Of a stretch of DNA of 64,000 nt, positions 21,495 through 34,169 are shown in pieces; positions within the stretch are counted from its first letter, which is position 1, and each line of letters starts with the position of its first letter. Origin of the DNA: Vandiemenella viatica (Eukaryota > Arthropoda > Insecta > Orthoptera > Morabidae); NCBI GenBank assembly GCA_031002005.1, contig JARYHS010008074.1, positions 268,895,930-268,959,929 of the forward strand, written 5' to 3'. Below the pieces are notes generated by a model. That model ran no database searches. It saw nothing but the letters and a program-made list of their open reading frames with translations, and had not been told where the DNA came from. The position numbers and the translations under genes are program-made.

Positions 21495-24200
21495 CAAGTT
21501 ATCATCTCTGGCTCCAGGTCATTGCCCTCTCCTATCAGCACTACACCCAAACTCCACCCTTGATTTCCAAAATTTTAAGTCACATTCTCAGTATCCATCA
21601 CCAAAGTCCTGTACCAACCACACCACAACCACCTGCCAAACCTTTCAGCTTAACCTCTGCCTTTGTGAACGATCTTTCTTCTGCCCTATTTAGAATACCA
21701 ACTATCAGTTCTGTCTGAAGGGCTCACATTGTCTCCAGCTCCCATGTTAAACTTGCTGCAGTGGTTCAAGACTCATTAGCATTCTACTGGTCATTCAACT
21801 GGCTGTATAACATCTCTACCCCAGTGCAACAAAATTCCTTCATCTCAACTGGATCCATCCTCTCACCCACAAAAATATACACTGTTATTTCAGAAACTCC
21901 TCACTTTTAGTCTTTCCCAAATTACTCTAACAATCTCATCTCTCTGCAACTTAGACCTATGAGTGAACTATCCAGAAACCTTATTATCCTCCCAGCAAAC
22001 AAAAGCTTGGCCTTTGTTGCCTTGGACCACAGTGACTATGAGGCCGATGCTTTGACGCAGGTTATTATTATTACCAAAACCCATTGTACACTCAGCACAG
22101 ATCCCACTAGCTCTAAATGTCAGGAAATAAGAACTTGTCTTGACCTGCATGGCTCATTACACATTCACATTCTGTTTCCCTCTTCACTCCTCAGAATCCA
22201 CATACACCCACCATAAAACTTCTACCTAAGATAAAAAAATGCTGCAGTTCTGGGCAACCTATACTTACAGCGTATGAATTGCCCATTAAACAGATTTTGA
22301 CCTTGTTGGATCAACATCTCCAAATTTTGTTCAGAACCTCCCTACCTTCACCAGAAACATCCTGCATTTCCTTGAATATCTGTCTACAATCCACACTCCT
22401 CAATCACTAGATTTCTTCATTATCTCCATTGTTATAACTTCCCCTTATACAAACATCTCCCTCACAGTCACGGCCTCCTTGTCCTTGACCCTTCCTTACA
22501 TCTTTGTCTCACTTCATTTTCACAAAAAGCTTCTTCTCTTTCAATTCCCAAGTGTATAGCCAGATTCGTAGTACTGCCATGAGTATCTTCATGGCTCCAA
22601 ACTAAGGCAATCTATTCCTAGGACATCTGGAGGGACATTTCCTATATCACATCCCATCCAGATCATGGACGATATATTTATGAACTGGTTCCATAATAAA
22701 ATCCACTTTCTGGGCTTCCTCCCTTAACAACAACAATACCAGAAAATTCACCTGGTCTTACTGTCACACACCCAACACCATGCTCGATGTGAATATTGTC
22801 CCATGACAGAGACCCCTTCACATCTGTGTTCATACCAGGCCCACTAATTTACAACAATATCTACACTTCGACAGTTGCCATCCTTTCCACACCAAAAATT
22901 ACTGCCATACAACATTATTATCCTTGGAACATGCATATGTTCTGATGACAGATCTCTCTCCAGGTACTCACAAAACCTATAGAAGCCCTTGTTTTTCATT
23001 GCCACCATGTAAATTTTGTACAAAATCAAATCTCTCTTACTGCGGCCCACCCTCCAAGTAACTATTCTTATTTTGCGCCTCTAAATAGCAACCATAGCCC
23101 CAGAGATGGATACAGGGGTGGGGGGGGGGGGCTAGGGAGCTCTGACATGGTAATTTTGGAGACCTTTTTTTTAGCTCTACAGATTCGAGGCCCAAGGACA
23201 CTATAAATACTCAAGCCCCCCCCCCCCCAAGCCAAAAGCCACTGAAGGCAAGTCCCCCCAACCAAAATCCACTCAAGTCAAGCCCCCCCCCCCTAAATCG
23301 AAGTCCACTCAAGCCCCTCCAAACCAAAATCCTGGATCCGCCACTGCATAGCCCTATCTCTCCTGTTCTTTTATCAAATCTTGTAACATGGACATGACTT
23401 TCCACATTCCTTTCTTAAGATACAAACCCTTCTCCCAAAAATTCTGTTCATAAGTTCACACAAATAACTGAAATTATAATAAAAAAAAAGTCTGACAAAT
23501 TTTCCCCTTCAGACTCTCCAAAACCATGGCGTAGATACTTTCTACAAAAGAGACTTGCCTTACGTATGTGTCCAGCTATTATGACCTATTATAATTTGAC
23601 CACAGGGGAAACCTTTCCATCAATGGACACGTTGCACAACAATGCTAGGATAACAATAATGTAGACCATAGTTTAGTCTCGCTGCTACCTACTGGTTATT
23701 AGAATGAAAGTACACAGCAAAGTCTGTACTTGCAATCTAGACAAGCCAGTAAGAGTTCATGCTATAGTGTGATCAGTTAAAAGAAGTAGCTCAAAATCTC
23801 TCTGTTCTATCCCTACTCCACTCCACTACCATTGTCCCTTCAAGCAAAAGGGAAAAAGTGCCCACTGACAAATATGACATTCCCTGCATTGACACAATGG
23901 TCTGCACATAGGCTTAGGCAACAGGATGGGATGGTGGATTGAGGAGTGAGGCAAGGGGAAAATGATCTTGAACCTGCCAGCTGAGAATGAAAATAGTTTT
24001 AACTACTACACAATTTCAACAGCTGTCAGTGTTTTTCAGACACTACCATTGTCTGAACTCTATAGATGGAAACTAGCTTACCAAATTATCCTTTATACCA
24101 GATATCTACCTCGCCTCAATCTCCTATAAGGCTCTTATCACTAAACCCATCTCTTATTGTTTATTCACTTCTGGGTGTATTTATTCTATTGTTTCTTCCA
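21495..24200 (+). mobile_element. Penelope-like element, decayed copy
   Basis: Frame 21959-22216 begins MSELSRNLIILPANKSLAFV, matching the RT start of the better copy (MSELSKNKNIIILPADKGST). Further matches are the QQYLHFDSCHPYHT region near 22855-22905 and the C-terminal end near 24030-24130, where QTLPLSELYRWKLAYQ matches the block at 33681-33750. It includes about 460 bp upstream of the MSEL motif that the 31.9-kb copy lacks. It is riddled with stops and is split by a MITE at 23101-23346. Confidence 0.8.
23101..23346 (+). mobile_element. hAT-type MITE, copy 1 (246 bp)
   Basis: It is flanked by a perfect 8-bp duplication CATAGCCC (23093-23100, 23347-23354). The ends CAGAGATGGATACAGG and, in reverse, CAGTGGCGGATCCAGG agree at 12 of 16. 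It contains three long G or C runs (about 23118, 23218, 23285). The second copy, in inverted orientation, is at 38785-39026. It is non-coding. Confidence 0.85.
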
Positions 24201-25477
24201 TATACTGTATATTCATTATTAAATGAGCCATGTGCTAAACCTTAGTGTATGCACATTTCCCTTGCTAAACATACCTTATCTCTTGCCAAGGACAAGATTT
24301 TAAACTGGAATATTATAGTGTTGGTCTCAAGTTCCATGTGTTTTTCACAGCCCTGCTGATCAAGTTTGCAATTTACAGTAGAACGGGCATAAGTGAACCA
24401 CCCAATACCGCAGCTTTAGAGCCATTTACTAACTGAAGCAAGAAAGTTAACGAAACAGTCAATAGAAATAATAGATCAACGTTAAATAGTAAAAATCATA
24501 TTCTAAACATACCTAAATAGCTGTAGCAGAGTATAATCCATCACAGTAAATGCAATATTTTGTTATGATGTAATTTCACTATGATAAAACATTTTTTTTT
24601 AGAATAAAGTTAGTAAATTTTGTTATAAAAAAACCGTAATAAAAAGTTTAAAGTCATTTAAAGCCTGAAAAGCTGGTATAGTAATTTATCAGGTAAATAT
24701 GGATTTTTAAATTCATAAAGCCTTATGTTGGAAGTGATATTGGAAGTCAACTGATAGCATGAGACAAATTAATGTTCTCTGGCACATCAGCCTTAAATTT
24801 TAGAAAGATCTATACCATTAAAAGATTGTTTTTAAATAAAATATGTCAACGTCAACATGTGCTCATAGAAATTTTTAATTATTGGAAGCCAGTCTCGTAA
24901 ATTTAGTGGAAGAAGTAATGTTCAGAATGTGAAATAGTGACTTTTAATCCATACTGTGTTAACGTTTTTGAGAAACATGCAGCGTTCTAAGTAAAATTGT
25001 GATATTTTGCATATGGCTGACTTCATTTTGTGCAAGCAAACAAGATGCATATTTCAGAAATTAATTATAAATTAGATATAACAGGTAGAGACTAGGAGAA
25101 GAGTTACCTAGGTATTTGAGAACCTGTAGAATCATCGAAAATATGTTTTAAAGTCATCTGGATAATATTAACGCACTCGAAGAATTTGCATATTGCGTTG
25201 GAATGCAGATTTCGTCACTTTTGGCTACAGGTGAATAAGCAAGTCATGTTTGGTATCAAAAGAAATAGAAGCTATTAGAAGCTGTATGAACCTTGTTTGG
25301 ACCTTGTAACATCAAAACAGCTAGAGTTATTAACAAATTGTGTAATATCACAAAAATGACAGTTTACGTCAAATCCGTCATAGCTTCAGAAGTTTTTTAT
25401 AAGGATATAAAGTGTTAATTACCCATAAATCTATCTACTGTTAAGTTTCAGAACGTTAGAAGCTGTAGGAGCTAAGT
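24201..25477. repeat. AT-rich intron with dispersed repeat X
   Basis: 24375-24550 resembles 55840-55990 (shared ACCYCAGCTTTAGA-like block). 24730-24810 resembles 63920-63995 (shared GGAAGTCAACTRATAGCA). The similarity is about 70% by eye and no coding sequence is evident. It is probably an old non-coding repeat of unknown class. Confidence 0.45.
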
Positions 25478-25487
25478 TCAAAGAACT

Positions 25488-25732
25488 TTTTTTTTACTGC
25501 TTTACGTCTCTCAACATAGAGGTCTTCAGAGATGGGAAAGGATGGGGGCAAGGAATGGGAAGGAATTCGGCCATGGCCTTTTTAAGGAAGCATCCCACCA
25601 TTTGCCTGGAGTGATTTGGGAAACCATGGAAAACCCAAATCTGGATGATCTGGATGCCCGGATGGGGATTCGAACCGCCGTCCTTCCGAATGCGAGGCCA
25701 GAACACTATCCATTACACCACCATGCTCGGTG
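25488..25732 (-). mobile_element. tRNA-derived SINE, family A, copy 2
   Basis: It is the inverse orientation of copy 1. The head on the minus strand starts CACCGAGCATGGTGG and carries the B box GGTTCGAATCCCC. The tail is A-rich (T run 25487-25495 on the plus strand). It is flanked by the 10-bp duplication TCAAAGAACT / TCGAAGAACT (25478-25487, 25733-25742), which differs at one base. Confidence 0.9.
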
Positions 25733-25742
25733 TCGAAGAACT

Positions 25743-27256
25743 ATTTGCTCAAGTTGAACTTTGGACCCACGGAGGGATACCAAACCTATAATTATGATCA
25801 GCAAGGGTTTGCATCACCTTTTGCTGGTGGTCACTCAGTGCATGAAGGTCGTAGATCTGTGTTGTGCGCTGCGCTGGGAGTACCAAGTAGTGTGAGTAGG
25901 CACCGTTCCGCCATGATAGAATTTTGGTAACTTAAGTGAACTTTCGTAACTAACGTGTGACTTTTGGATTTCATAAAGGGCTTTGGTCTAGTCTGATAGC
26001 GTTTCACTACCTGCAATCTATAAACTTGGTGAAGACTTTTCAGATTGCCACCGATTGTTTTGGACTTTTAATTATTTTCAAGAATATAGTGAATTTTGGT
26101 GATTGAAACAATTGTAGTGACTTTCTTTAATGATGTTAACCTAACCCTTACTAGCTTGGTGTTTAACTCAAGCGAGGTGGAGATAAGTTCATGCAATCGA
26201 TAATCGAGTGGCAATTATATTACATGGTACAGCAGTTTTTGTCCCCTCACATGGGATTGAATTTGAAGGATAGTGTTTATTCCAACCCCGGTAAGCATTT
26301 TTCTGTTACATTGTCTAAAATCCCGTTCTTTTTTATTAGTATCATTATATATAAAATTGGGAGAGGGAAATGAACTGCTGCTTATCTTACTGTTAGATGA
26401 TGGTTGGGTGCCTGATTTGCCATAGTTCCAGTAGATTTTTACTGAAATATAACCTAGGTATTTGTATTTGTCAGAGGCCTTCTTTTTCAGCACCCACAAC
26501 CTTCTTAAATCCTATTTTTTTGTCCCATTTTTCTCCATTTTGCTGTAGTCTCTGAGTTGTAAAAACCTCTGCATAACTTTGGCTAGTTAACACTGCAGCA
26601 CCAATAAGGTCCTAGGTGGAAAATTGAATGAAACAAAGTATTAAATTTTATTTTTATGTATTTTGAAATTTTATATTAAATGAATAACAAAACAAAGTTT
26701 AAAGCTGACAGTGAATTTGGAAGAGAGGGGAAGGAGGGCATATGATGATTGAAGGTGTAAGAATAAAGATAAGTGCTGTGCAAATAGTATTTGACCTATC
26801 ACACATGTACAGTTGAGAAAAAAATGTCATTTTATATATGAAATTAAGAGAAAGCAGGTGTGGAAGGTGTAGTTTGCTAAAGGTGAACTGCTTAGTTGTT
26901 ATGATTTAGCCATTTTAGCATTTCAACGACTGAAACATGAACAAGTGCACGTTAAGATTTGTTACATTTCTACCTAGTAGTAGAGCATCATCGGGTAAAT
27001 ATTCAGAAAATTTTATTTTCAGTATTTCAAGTCGGGGAGAGAGATACAGCAGGTCTAATTAGCTAGATGGAAAATAGCTCATTCAATTTTATGTTTATAT
27101 TTGTTTTTTTGTGTGTGTTTCTGTTTATGTAACTGAATTTAGTTTCCCTTGAATATATAATGTTTCTCTAATACTCATTTGAAATTTTGTAGTATATTAT
27201 TTATATTATAATATATGTTTGACTGTATTAATTTTAAAATATTCTGGTTTCAACAG
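25743..27256. other. TRAPPC9 intron before exon B
   Basis: It is AT-rich. Frames up to 94 codons lack recognisable domains. It ends in TTTCAACAG, the acceptor of the exon at 27257. Confidence 0.6.
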
Positions 27257-27383
27257 AGACTCCTCACAAATGGTGCTGTTTTTGAGAGCATACCATCTTC
27301 ACTTTGTCTTCCCCCAGAATCTGGTCCCCATCCAATCACTTTGGCTGGAATTCCAAAAGAAGAAGGTGAATTGGAGATTTTAG
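27257..27383 (+). CDS. TRAPPC9: TRAPPC9 internal exon B
   Basis: The 127-nt exon lies between TTTCAACAG and GTATGT. It enters in phase 0 and leaves in phase 1, fitting exons A and C. It encodes RLLTNGAVFESIPSSLCLPP followed by ESGPHPITLAGIPKEEGELEIL. The family has the same layout here: GVEFES, then SLPAESG-type, then VTL-GVP and a short beta strand before a conserved GY. This is the best-conserved piece of the host gene in the window. The frame that continues past 27383 is intron. Confidence 0.93.
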
Positions 27384-30300
27384 GTATGTTTTTTGATAGT
27401 GATGTATTACACACCCATGCTCATGTTATTAAAAAGTACCTGGGTGACCGATCTTTGTTCGGCATCTTTTGATTTCTATTCAATATCTAAGATTTTGAGT
27501 AACGTTTGATTAAAGTAAAAGGCTTTAAGGCTTCCTAAACATTTTGAGGTGCACAGTTAACCAAAGAGAAGCTTAACTAATATCAGTCAGCTTACTGGTA
27601 CCTGAACCTGATATAAAATGAGGTTAGAACTGTTTTCGAGAAACCAAATACAAAAATTGCTCATTTTTTTTTTTTTTTTAAATCGAGTTAAAAAGTTGAA
27701 AAGCAAAACGTTAGCTACATATGAAATATCATCCAAATTGCTAGATCCATTTGCGAGACCGCCTCACAAATTGCTTAGGAAAAAAAAAAAAGAAAAAAAA
27801 ATTCTATTATTATGTTAAATAGAAATCTTAATGCCAGTCAATGATTAATTAATGGTGCAAGATTTGTGGTAATTCAGGGGATTCTACGATAACCCTTGAT
27901 GATTGATTCCTATGTAACTCAACGAGAAAAATTGGAATTAAAAACTATTTTTTTATATATCTCGCTTAGTTCTCGAGATATCTCAAAATTGACGTGGTTG
28001 GTTGAAAAGCTACCTGGACCAGAAGATAAATTTCGCCATAGCCAAGTATGATGATGAATTCGTATGAAACTCGTCGAGACAAATTGAAAATAAGGAATTT
28101 ATTTTTTCTCATATTGCTTAGTTCTAGAGATATTATATCGCAAAAGTGAAGAGGTTAGGATTAGATCCGGCCTGGACCAGAAGAAAAATCCACCAAAACC
28201 ACTACGTCTATATGGTGGAAATGTACTTTAAGTGTTTTATTTTGTTCCTTTTGGTTGTTGTTAGGTTGAAATGCGGCCTGGACTAGAAGAAACGTCGCCA
28301 AATGCACAAGGAATACTATAACTGATTTTTGACATGCTATATCTTGAAAACGAAGAACATTTATTCTTTATTTTCGATATGTTTCTTCGAATTCTGTAAG
28401 AATTCATCATCATATTGTGAAGTCACGGTGATGATAGAACATCATCAGTGCTAAATTCATTCACTCCTATAAAACTATGCTCATACCTCGCAGTAATCTC
28501 ACATCTTCTGATCAGTATTTCAAAATGATAATAAAACAATTCCCATAAGAAGTAACCTTCATTATAAACATTAATAAAGCACAAGGCAAGATTCTATTTA
28601 TTAGAAACTGTTTTTTTCATATGTGCACTCGTACATGGCTTTTTCAAGGAATTAAGGTGGTAGTATTTAATGACAAACTAACAACCACTTTTTACGGTCA
28701 AAAAGTAAACGATGATTACTTTATAACTGGTACCGGTAATATTATTTTCAAAGATATTTCTGTAAAGTATGACCTCTGACAAAACCAATGATAAATTTTT
28801 AATTATCTTCCTTTTCAAATATTTTACAATTAAACTTGCCAGTATACAAGAACTATTCATTTAAATATTTCTTTGAAATCAAAAAGAAGCTATTTGTAGG
28901 CTTTGTGGTAACTGAATTGTCTACGAGATGGTGTTAGTGCCGTTTTCGATATACCGAGTGACAAAATTGTTCGTATTTTCTAAAGTAACTTTGTTGTAGG
29001 GAATACAACTATTTAGGTAATCTTAAAAGTCTGAACGTTATCTAAATATTAAATTTCATCCAAATCATCACAGCCGTTTCCGAGATCCGAAATATATATA
29101 TATATATAATAAAACTAAAGACCCAAGTATTACTCATTGCATTTAATTTCTTTGAACATTTCCAGTATATTTCAAACATACAAATGACTTAAAATAACTA
29201 TTTGTTTTTAGTTTAATGGGGCTAGGATTTGTAATATATTTCAGATGACACAAGAAGATACATAAAATAGGCTATGAAGTTTCATTTTCCCTTCCAAATT
29301 TAGTAATTTTTCATGTATTCAATATAATGTAAATATTTTCTATACAACAGTCTCATTTCTTTGAAATCATTTTTCAGTTCAATATACAATTTATGTTAAG
29401 TATTAATTTATCTTAACAAATTAGAAAGTGTCACTCAATATGTAATTTGATTGAGAGTACAGAAATAAACATGATAAATAGAAATCAATTTTGAAGTGAA
29501 AACTTCTATTAGCAGGTTATGTGATGTTTGGATGGGGGTAAATCTGTGAGCTGGTGACATCACATCACTGACATGCCAACAGTTGCATGTCATTACCAAT
29601 ATGCCCACCTATTACTCTTTACCACCTGCTGCGCGGTTACATGTGTGATATGCAAATTAAATGCTATTTGGAAAAAACAGTTTTTGTCTGATTTTGATGT
29701 AACTTTGCATACACATACTATAAAACAAATAGAAAAATACCATTTACATTTGATTTACAAGAACCTAAACCCAAAGTATGAATGTTTAAGAAATGCAATG
29801 ATTTAAAAGTAAAGAGCTAACAGTTTTAAAAAAAAAAATCCGAATGACAATAATACTAACAGTGTCTGTGTCTTTAAGCAGTGTCAAAGATAAATTCATA
29901 TTCCTATAAAACACATACAGTTCTTGACACGTCAAGGATTGTGTAATTATTATCGTTTTTAATAGGCTATGAATATTATTACCTATTTTTATAATACTTT
30001 TGTCTAACAATGAAATAATTCATTCACAGGACCTCCAAGTGGCATAAACTTGTGGCATAAACTGATAGAAATTTATAATCACTATTAAGGTTATTTGGCA
30101 GATTTGATTAATTGTTCATGTGCAAACAGTGCAACCTTGTTAAAATGTTTCATGATTATTTTTTTTTTCTAAATTTTTTTGGAAACACCTGTACCTTAAC
30201 AACTTTTACATAATAATGTGTGGTAATTATCTTATATTTGTCTTTGCCAATGTTTGCTACAGGAAACTACAGTACTCATGGATAAACAAAAAAAGAATTT

Positions 30301-31017
30301 CTACGTTGTTTAACAGTCAGTGAAACTTCCAATTATTGCTGTGAGCTCCGATAATTTATAATTCAAAGAGGGTTCATTACCTTTAAACTATTTCTCAATT
30401 ACAAGATTTACATAGTTAGTGCTGGAGGAGGCATTAAAAAAATAACTAGTGCTCCTGAAAGACCAAAGTTTTAATTTCAATGTCTATCTGATCGTTAATT
30501 GAATAAAACTTAAGTGAACTGTTTGAGTGATATTACTTATTGTATTTATAGCCTGAAAGTGTGTTGCTTTATACGATGGTATATACTATGAAAAATTATT
30601 TTAATGTAAAATATTTATGGTTATAAGAAATTACATAACCTTCAGCAATTATACATACCGTTAGATTTGTTGCTAAACTCTTTACTTGTAAAATATTATT
30701 AAAATAATTTGGACAGATTTACTTATTTATATAAGATCTGCAACAGCAGCACAATAATAACTGTGGCACCACAATTTTGTGATAAATTCTTATGGAACTC
30801 TAGAGACAAATCAAAAATAAAGAATAAATTTTTTATTTTTTGGTATATATGTAGCTGTAAGTATGACATGTTGCCTGTATGATACCCCTAGTTTAAAGTT
30901 TTCACTTCTGTTGGCAGTCCCCAATGATTGATTAATTTTTTGTTATTTTAAAATGCTCTGTTAAATCTCCTAATTCATCCAACAAATGATAATTTACCAA
31001 GTTAATTATGGCATGAT
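27384..31017. other. TRAPPC9 intron, AT-rich with old repeats
   Basis: Diverged, roughly 150-bp similar units occur at about 27890-28030, 28040-28200 and 28250-28400 (each with a CTTAGTTCT-AGATAT or related segment and CCTGGACCAGAAGA). A motif AAATTTCATCCAAATCATCA, widespread near arthropod LINE and SINE 3' ends, is at 29053 and is followed by a TA microsatellite. No gene was recognised. Frames at 29573-29806 and 28678-28860 have no family resemblance. Confidence 0.5.
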
Positions 31018-31240
31018 TGTAAAATATACCCGCCACTCACCAATGTTCGATGGAGAAGGGCAGCAGCAACAAAAAAATATTTCACAAACCCAAAAAACAC
31101 AATATTTCAGATTATGCCCTTCTCTAAGGAAATAGAACCATGTTACTTAGGTCACACGGGTACCAACGGACAACACATGAATGAAATGTTTGATCATTAC
31201 AGTCAGACTAGATATGGTGGTGGATGTGGGGATGGGTGGG
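31018..31240 (-). mobile_element. Penelope-like 3' terminal fragment (minus)
   Basis: It aligns, in reverse complement, with the 3' terminal region of the Penelope copies (CACTCACCAATGTTCG, GGGCAGCAGCAAC, ACAATATTTC). It is more diverged than the other copies and has no coding sequence. Confidence 0.6.
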
Positions 31241-31637
31241 GGGAGGAGGGCAGCAACAGCAGTCTTATTCTTCTTCTTCACTACCTTTTCACATCATTTT
31301 GGGGTCGGCTGCCTTTGAGGTGTTTTAATAATCGTTTGAATGTTCAAATTGGAACCATCATTTTACGGTCACATGCCCTTGCTGACACTAAGCATTTAAA
31401 TCTATAGGCAGGTCATACGTATTAAGCAATAATGGAAGAAGTGTTCTCTGAAAAAAGGTGCTATGTTTAGTGTGTGCTAAGTGTTTTGTTTGTGAAATAT
31501 TTAGTTTATAAGGAGGAGATTGGGGATAGTTCCAGCATTCTCCTTGATGGCTGCAGAAAATTATCTAAAAAACCCAATCACGACAGTTGGTACACAGGAG
31601 CCTGGGGTTCTGCTGTATCAGTGAAAATGTTAACTGA
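31241..31637. other. Unassigned block
   Basis: It holds a short TTC-rich run at 31268-31280 and no recognised gene. Confidence 0.4.
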
Positions 31638-31925
31638 ATATCATCATCATCATCATCATCCTCCTCGACAGTTTACAGCCTCTATTTGGGTCTGCTTTAT
31701 GCACAAGCCTCTCCATTTCCTTCTTTCATCCCACCACCTTTCAGTCACCACTTTGTTCCAGTCCTCTCCTCTCTTCCGTACACACTCCACCACTCCTTTC
31801 AGCCATCCATCTCTTGGTCTTCCTCTGGGTCGTTTACCATGCATCTTAATTTCATGGATTTTTCTTGGGATTCTCTGAGCCTCCATCTTTTTGCATGTCC
31901 ATACCATCTCTGTCTGGTTAACTGT
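31638..31925 (-). pseudogene. LINE 3' end fragment with trinucleotide tail
   Basis: The minus-strand frame reads EMVWTCKKMEAQRIPRKIHE, GKRPRGRPRDGWLKGV and ERWWDERRKWRGL. This is the C-terminal end shared by many arthropod LINE reverse-transcriptase proteins (RW-GHVKRM, GRPRKRW). It ends in an ATG/CAT trinucleotide run (31640-31660), as RTE-type LINEs often do. Everything upstream of the C-terminus is missing. The Penelope copy starts directly beside it. Confidence 0.75.
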
Positions 31926-31950
31926 GTGTATATATATATATATGCGGGCA

Positions 31951-33132
31951 ATGAGTGAACTCTCCAAAAATAAAAATATCATAATCCTCCCAGCTGACAA
32001 GGGCTCGACCACTGTGGTCATGGATCGAAGCGACTACATAGCGGAAGCCCTCAGGCAGCTCTCTGACACCTCCACTTACTTACCTCATACCACTGACCCC
32101 ACTGATTCAATCTGCACAGAAATCTGCTCTTTCCTCAGTCTCCAAGGTCCCTTACAGGGTCTTTCACACAATTCCATTTTCCTTTTGACTCCTAAGACCC
32201 CCCAAACCCCCACCCTGTATCTTCTGCCCAAGATACATAAGGCGGGCAATCCTGGACGTCCTATAGTTGCTGCCTTTGGGTCTCCCACAGAACGCATTTC
32301 TGCATTCGTTGACCAGCACCTACAACCTTTCGTCCAGGCCCTTCCATCCTATGTCAGGGATACCCCCCACTTTTTAGAGCGTCTGTCAACAGTCCCTACA
32401 CCCCTACCTAAAGATTGCTTCCTGGTCACTATTGATGTATCATCGCTATTTACCAACATCCCTCATGGCCAGGGCCTAAGTGCCATAGAACATTACCTCG
32501 ACAGTCGTCCCCCGCACACCTTCCCTACCACTCATTTCCTCACTTCTTTGGCTCAATTCATCCTGACCAAAAATTTCTTTTCCTTCCAGTCTCAGGTTTA
32601 CCATCAGATTCAAGGCACTGCTGTGGGCACTCGCATGGCACCTTCATATGCCATCCTTTTCAAGGGCAGACTAGAGGAACGTTTTCTTCAACAGGTTACC
32701 CTACAACCCACCGTGTGGTTCAGGTATATAGATGACATATTTATGATCTGGACCCACGGTGAAAACCTCCTTCTTGACTTCTTGCACTCACTGAATAACT
32801 TCTCCTCCTTAAACTTCACCTGGTCCTACTCTCAGACTGACATCACTTTTCTGGATGTAGACATCTCTGTACGGAATGGTCACTTACACACCTCTGTCCA
32901 CATAAAACCCACTAACCTACAACAATATCTCCATTTTGATAGCTGCCATCCATATCATACCAAACGTTCCATCCCATACAGCCTAACCATTCGGGGCAAA
33001 CGCATATGCTCTGATCATGAGTCCTTTACCCTCTACACCAACAATCTGACCCAGGCACTCATAAACCGCAATTATCCTCCAGAACTAATTCAAAAACAAG
33101 TATCAAGGGGCAGGGACTGTCCTCCACACTGA
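31951..33132 (+). pseudogene. Penelope reverse transcriptase
   Basis: Numbered from the methionine at 31891, landmarks are LPADKG (33-38), LYLLPKIHK (109-117), motif A TIDVSSLFTNIP with D182, the GTAVGTRMAPSYA motif B (242-254), and the catalytic YIDD at 279-282 followed by FLDVDI. These are Penelope-family features (FYxLPKIHK and YxDD). The methionines at 31891 and 31948 probably do not mark the true start, because the copy is 5' truncated; MSEL at about 31951 is where similarity to the other copy begins. A TGA stop at 33130-33132 interrupts the frame, which then continues in the same phase. Confidence 0.92.
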
Positions 33133-33785
33133 CACACAAAACCTAAAGCCAACCAGAACCCTGCTTTTCTCACCCAGTTTTTCCCTGGCCTGGAATCGCT
33201 AAACAAAATTCTTCATCTGGGCTATGACTTTCTTAGATCCTTTCCTGAAATGCGCCGCATTCTTCCCACTATCCTTCCCACCACACCCCGAGTCACCTTC
33301 AGCAGACCGCCTAATCTAAAAAACATTCTTGTACATAAATATCAAGCCTCTGATGCTCCTAAAGCACCGTTTGGATCCTTCCCTTGTAAGAGACCCCGTT
33401 GCAAAACTTGCGGTATGCATCCACCTACCACTACCTATAGCAATCCTACTACTGGTGAAACCTACCCCATAATAGGTCATGCCACCTGTACATTTACCAG
33501 CTCACCTGCCTCCACTGTCCAAGTTCCTACATTGGCCTGACCACAAACTCATTATCCATCAGAATGAATGATCACAAACAGACAGTTTACTCCCAAAACC
33601 TGGACCTCCCCATTGCTCACCATGCCAGTACTCACAACACCCATGACCTTAATAACTGCTTCACAGTAAGAGCCATTAGAGTACTTCCAGACACTACCTC
33701 CCAATCTGAACTCCGCAGGTGGGAATTGGCATATCAACACATCCTTCAAACTAGACATCCCCCAGGCCTTAATTTCCATTAACAT
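33133..33785 (+). pseudogene. Penelope linker and GIY-YIG endonuclease
   Basis: In phase with the reverse transcriptase, 33133-33500 encodes a linker with KRPRCKTCGMHP, a cysteine pair of the kind found in some Penelope lineages. A frameshift near 33495-33505 moves to the third phase. There YQLTCLHCPSSYIGLTTNSL and IRMNDHK form the GIY-YIG fold (YQL and YIG in place of GIY and YIG, then R and H of the core). The domain ends with SELRRWELAYQHI. In active elements this nuclease nicks the target. One stop and one frameshift are the only clear lesions, so this is the youngest Penelope copy here. Confidence 0.88.
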
Positions 33786-34169
33786 CTTCCATCCTCATCC
33801 TATACACCCACCACTGGCTAGTACAATAGTTCAATGGTTTAATTTTTTTTTTAAATGTTCATTTATATTTTTTCTTTATTTATATTTTTAATAATTACTA
33901 TTTTTTTTGGATCATTTTAATCTTTCGTATACTCGCGGTTATATTATCGTTGCTGCCCCCACCACCTCCGACGGTCTGTTGCGATCTATGAGTGGCTGCG
34001 TCCAACGCAAGTCTTGCGCAAGACCAGCCACCTCTCTGTTAACTTGAAGAAGGGGATTTTCACCCGAAATATTATTTTTTCTTTGTTTGTGTATTGTGCT
34101 GTGTTGCTGCTGCCCTCCTCCCTTCACCTTTGGTGAGTGTTGGGTGTGTTTTCCCTTTCTTTTCCATAT

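Larger units (their letters stand above)
31935..34165 (+). mobile_element. Penelope-like element, best copy (5' truncated)
   Basis: It contains the reverse transcriptase and GIY-YIG nuclease regions and a 3' terminal region ending CTTTCTTTTCCAT. It is 5' truncated just upstream of the MSELSKN motif. TA repeats flank both sides (about 31930-31942, 34168-34178), so a target duplication cannot be separated from a microsatellite. It shares its 3' end with three other fragments in the window. Confidence 0.9.

Noticed and set aside
29573..29806. 77-codon plus-strand frame
   Set aside because: It has no conserved motif and lies in AT-rich intron; stop-poor by chance.
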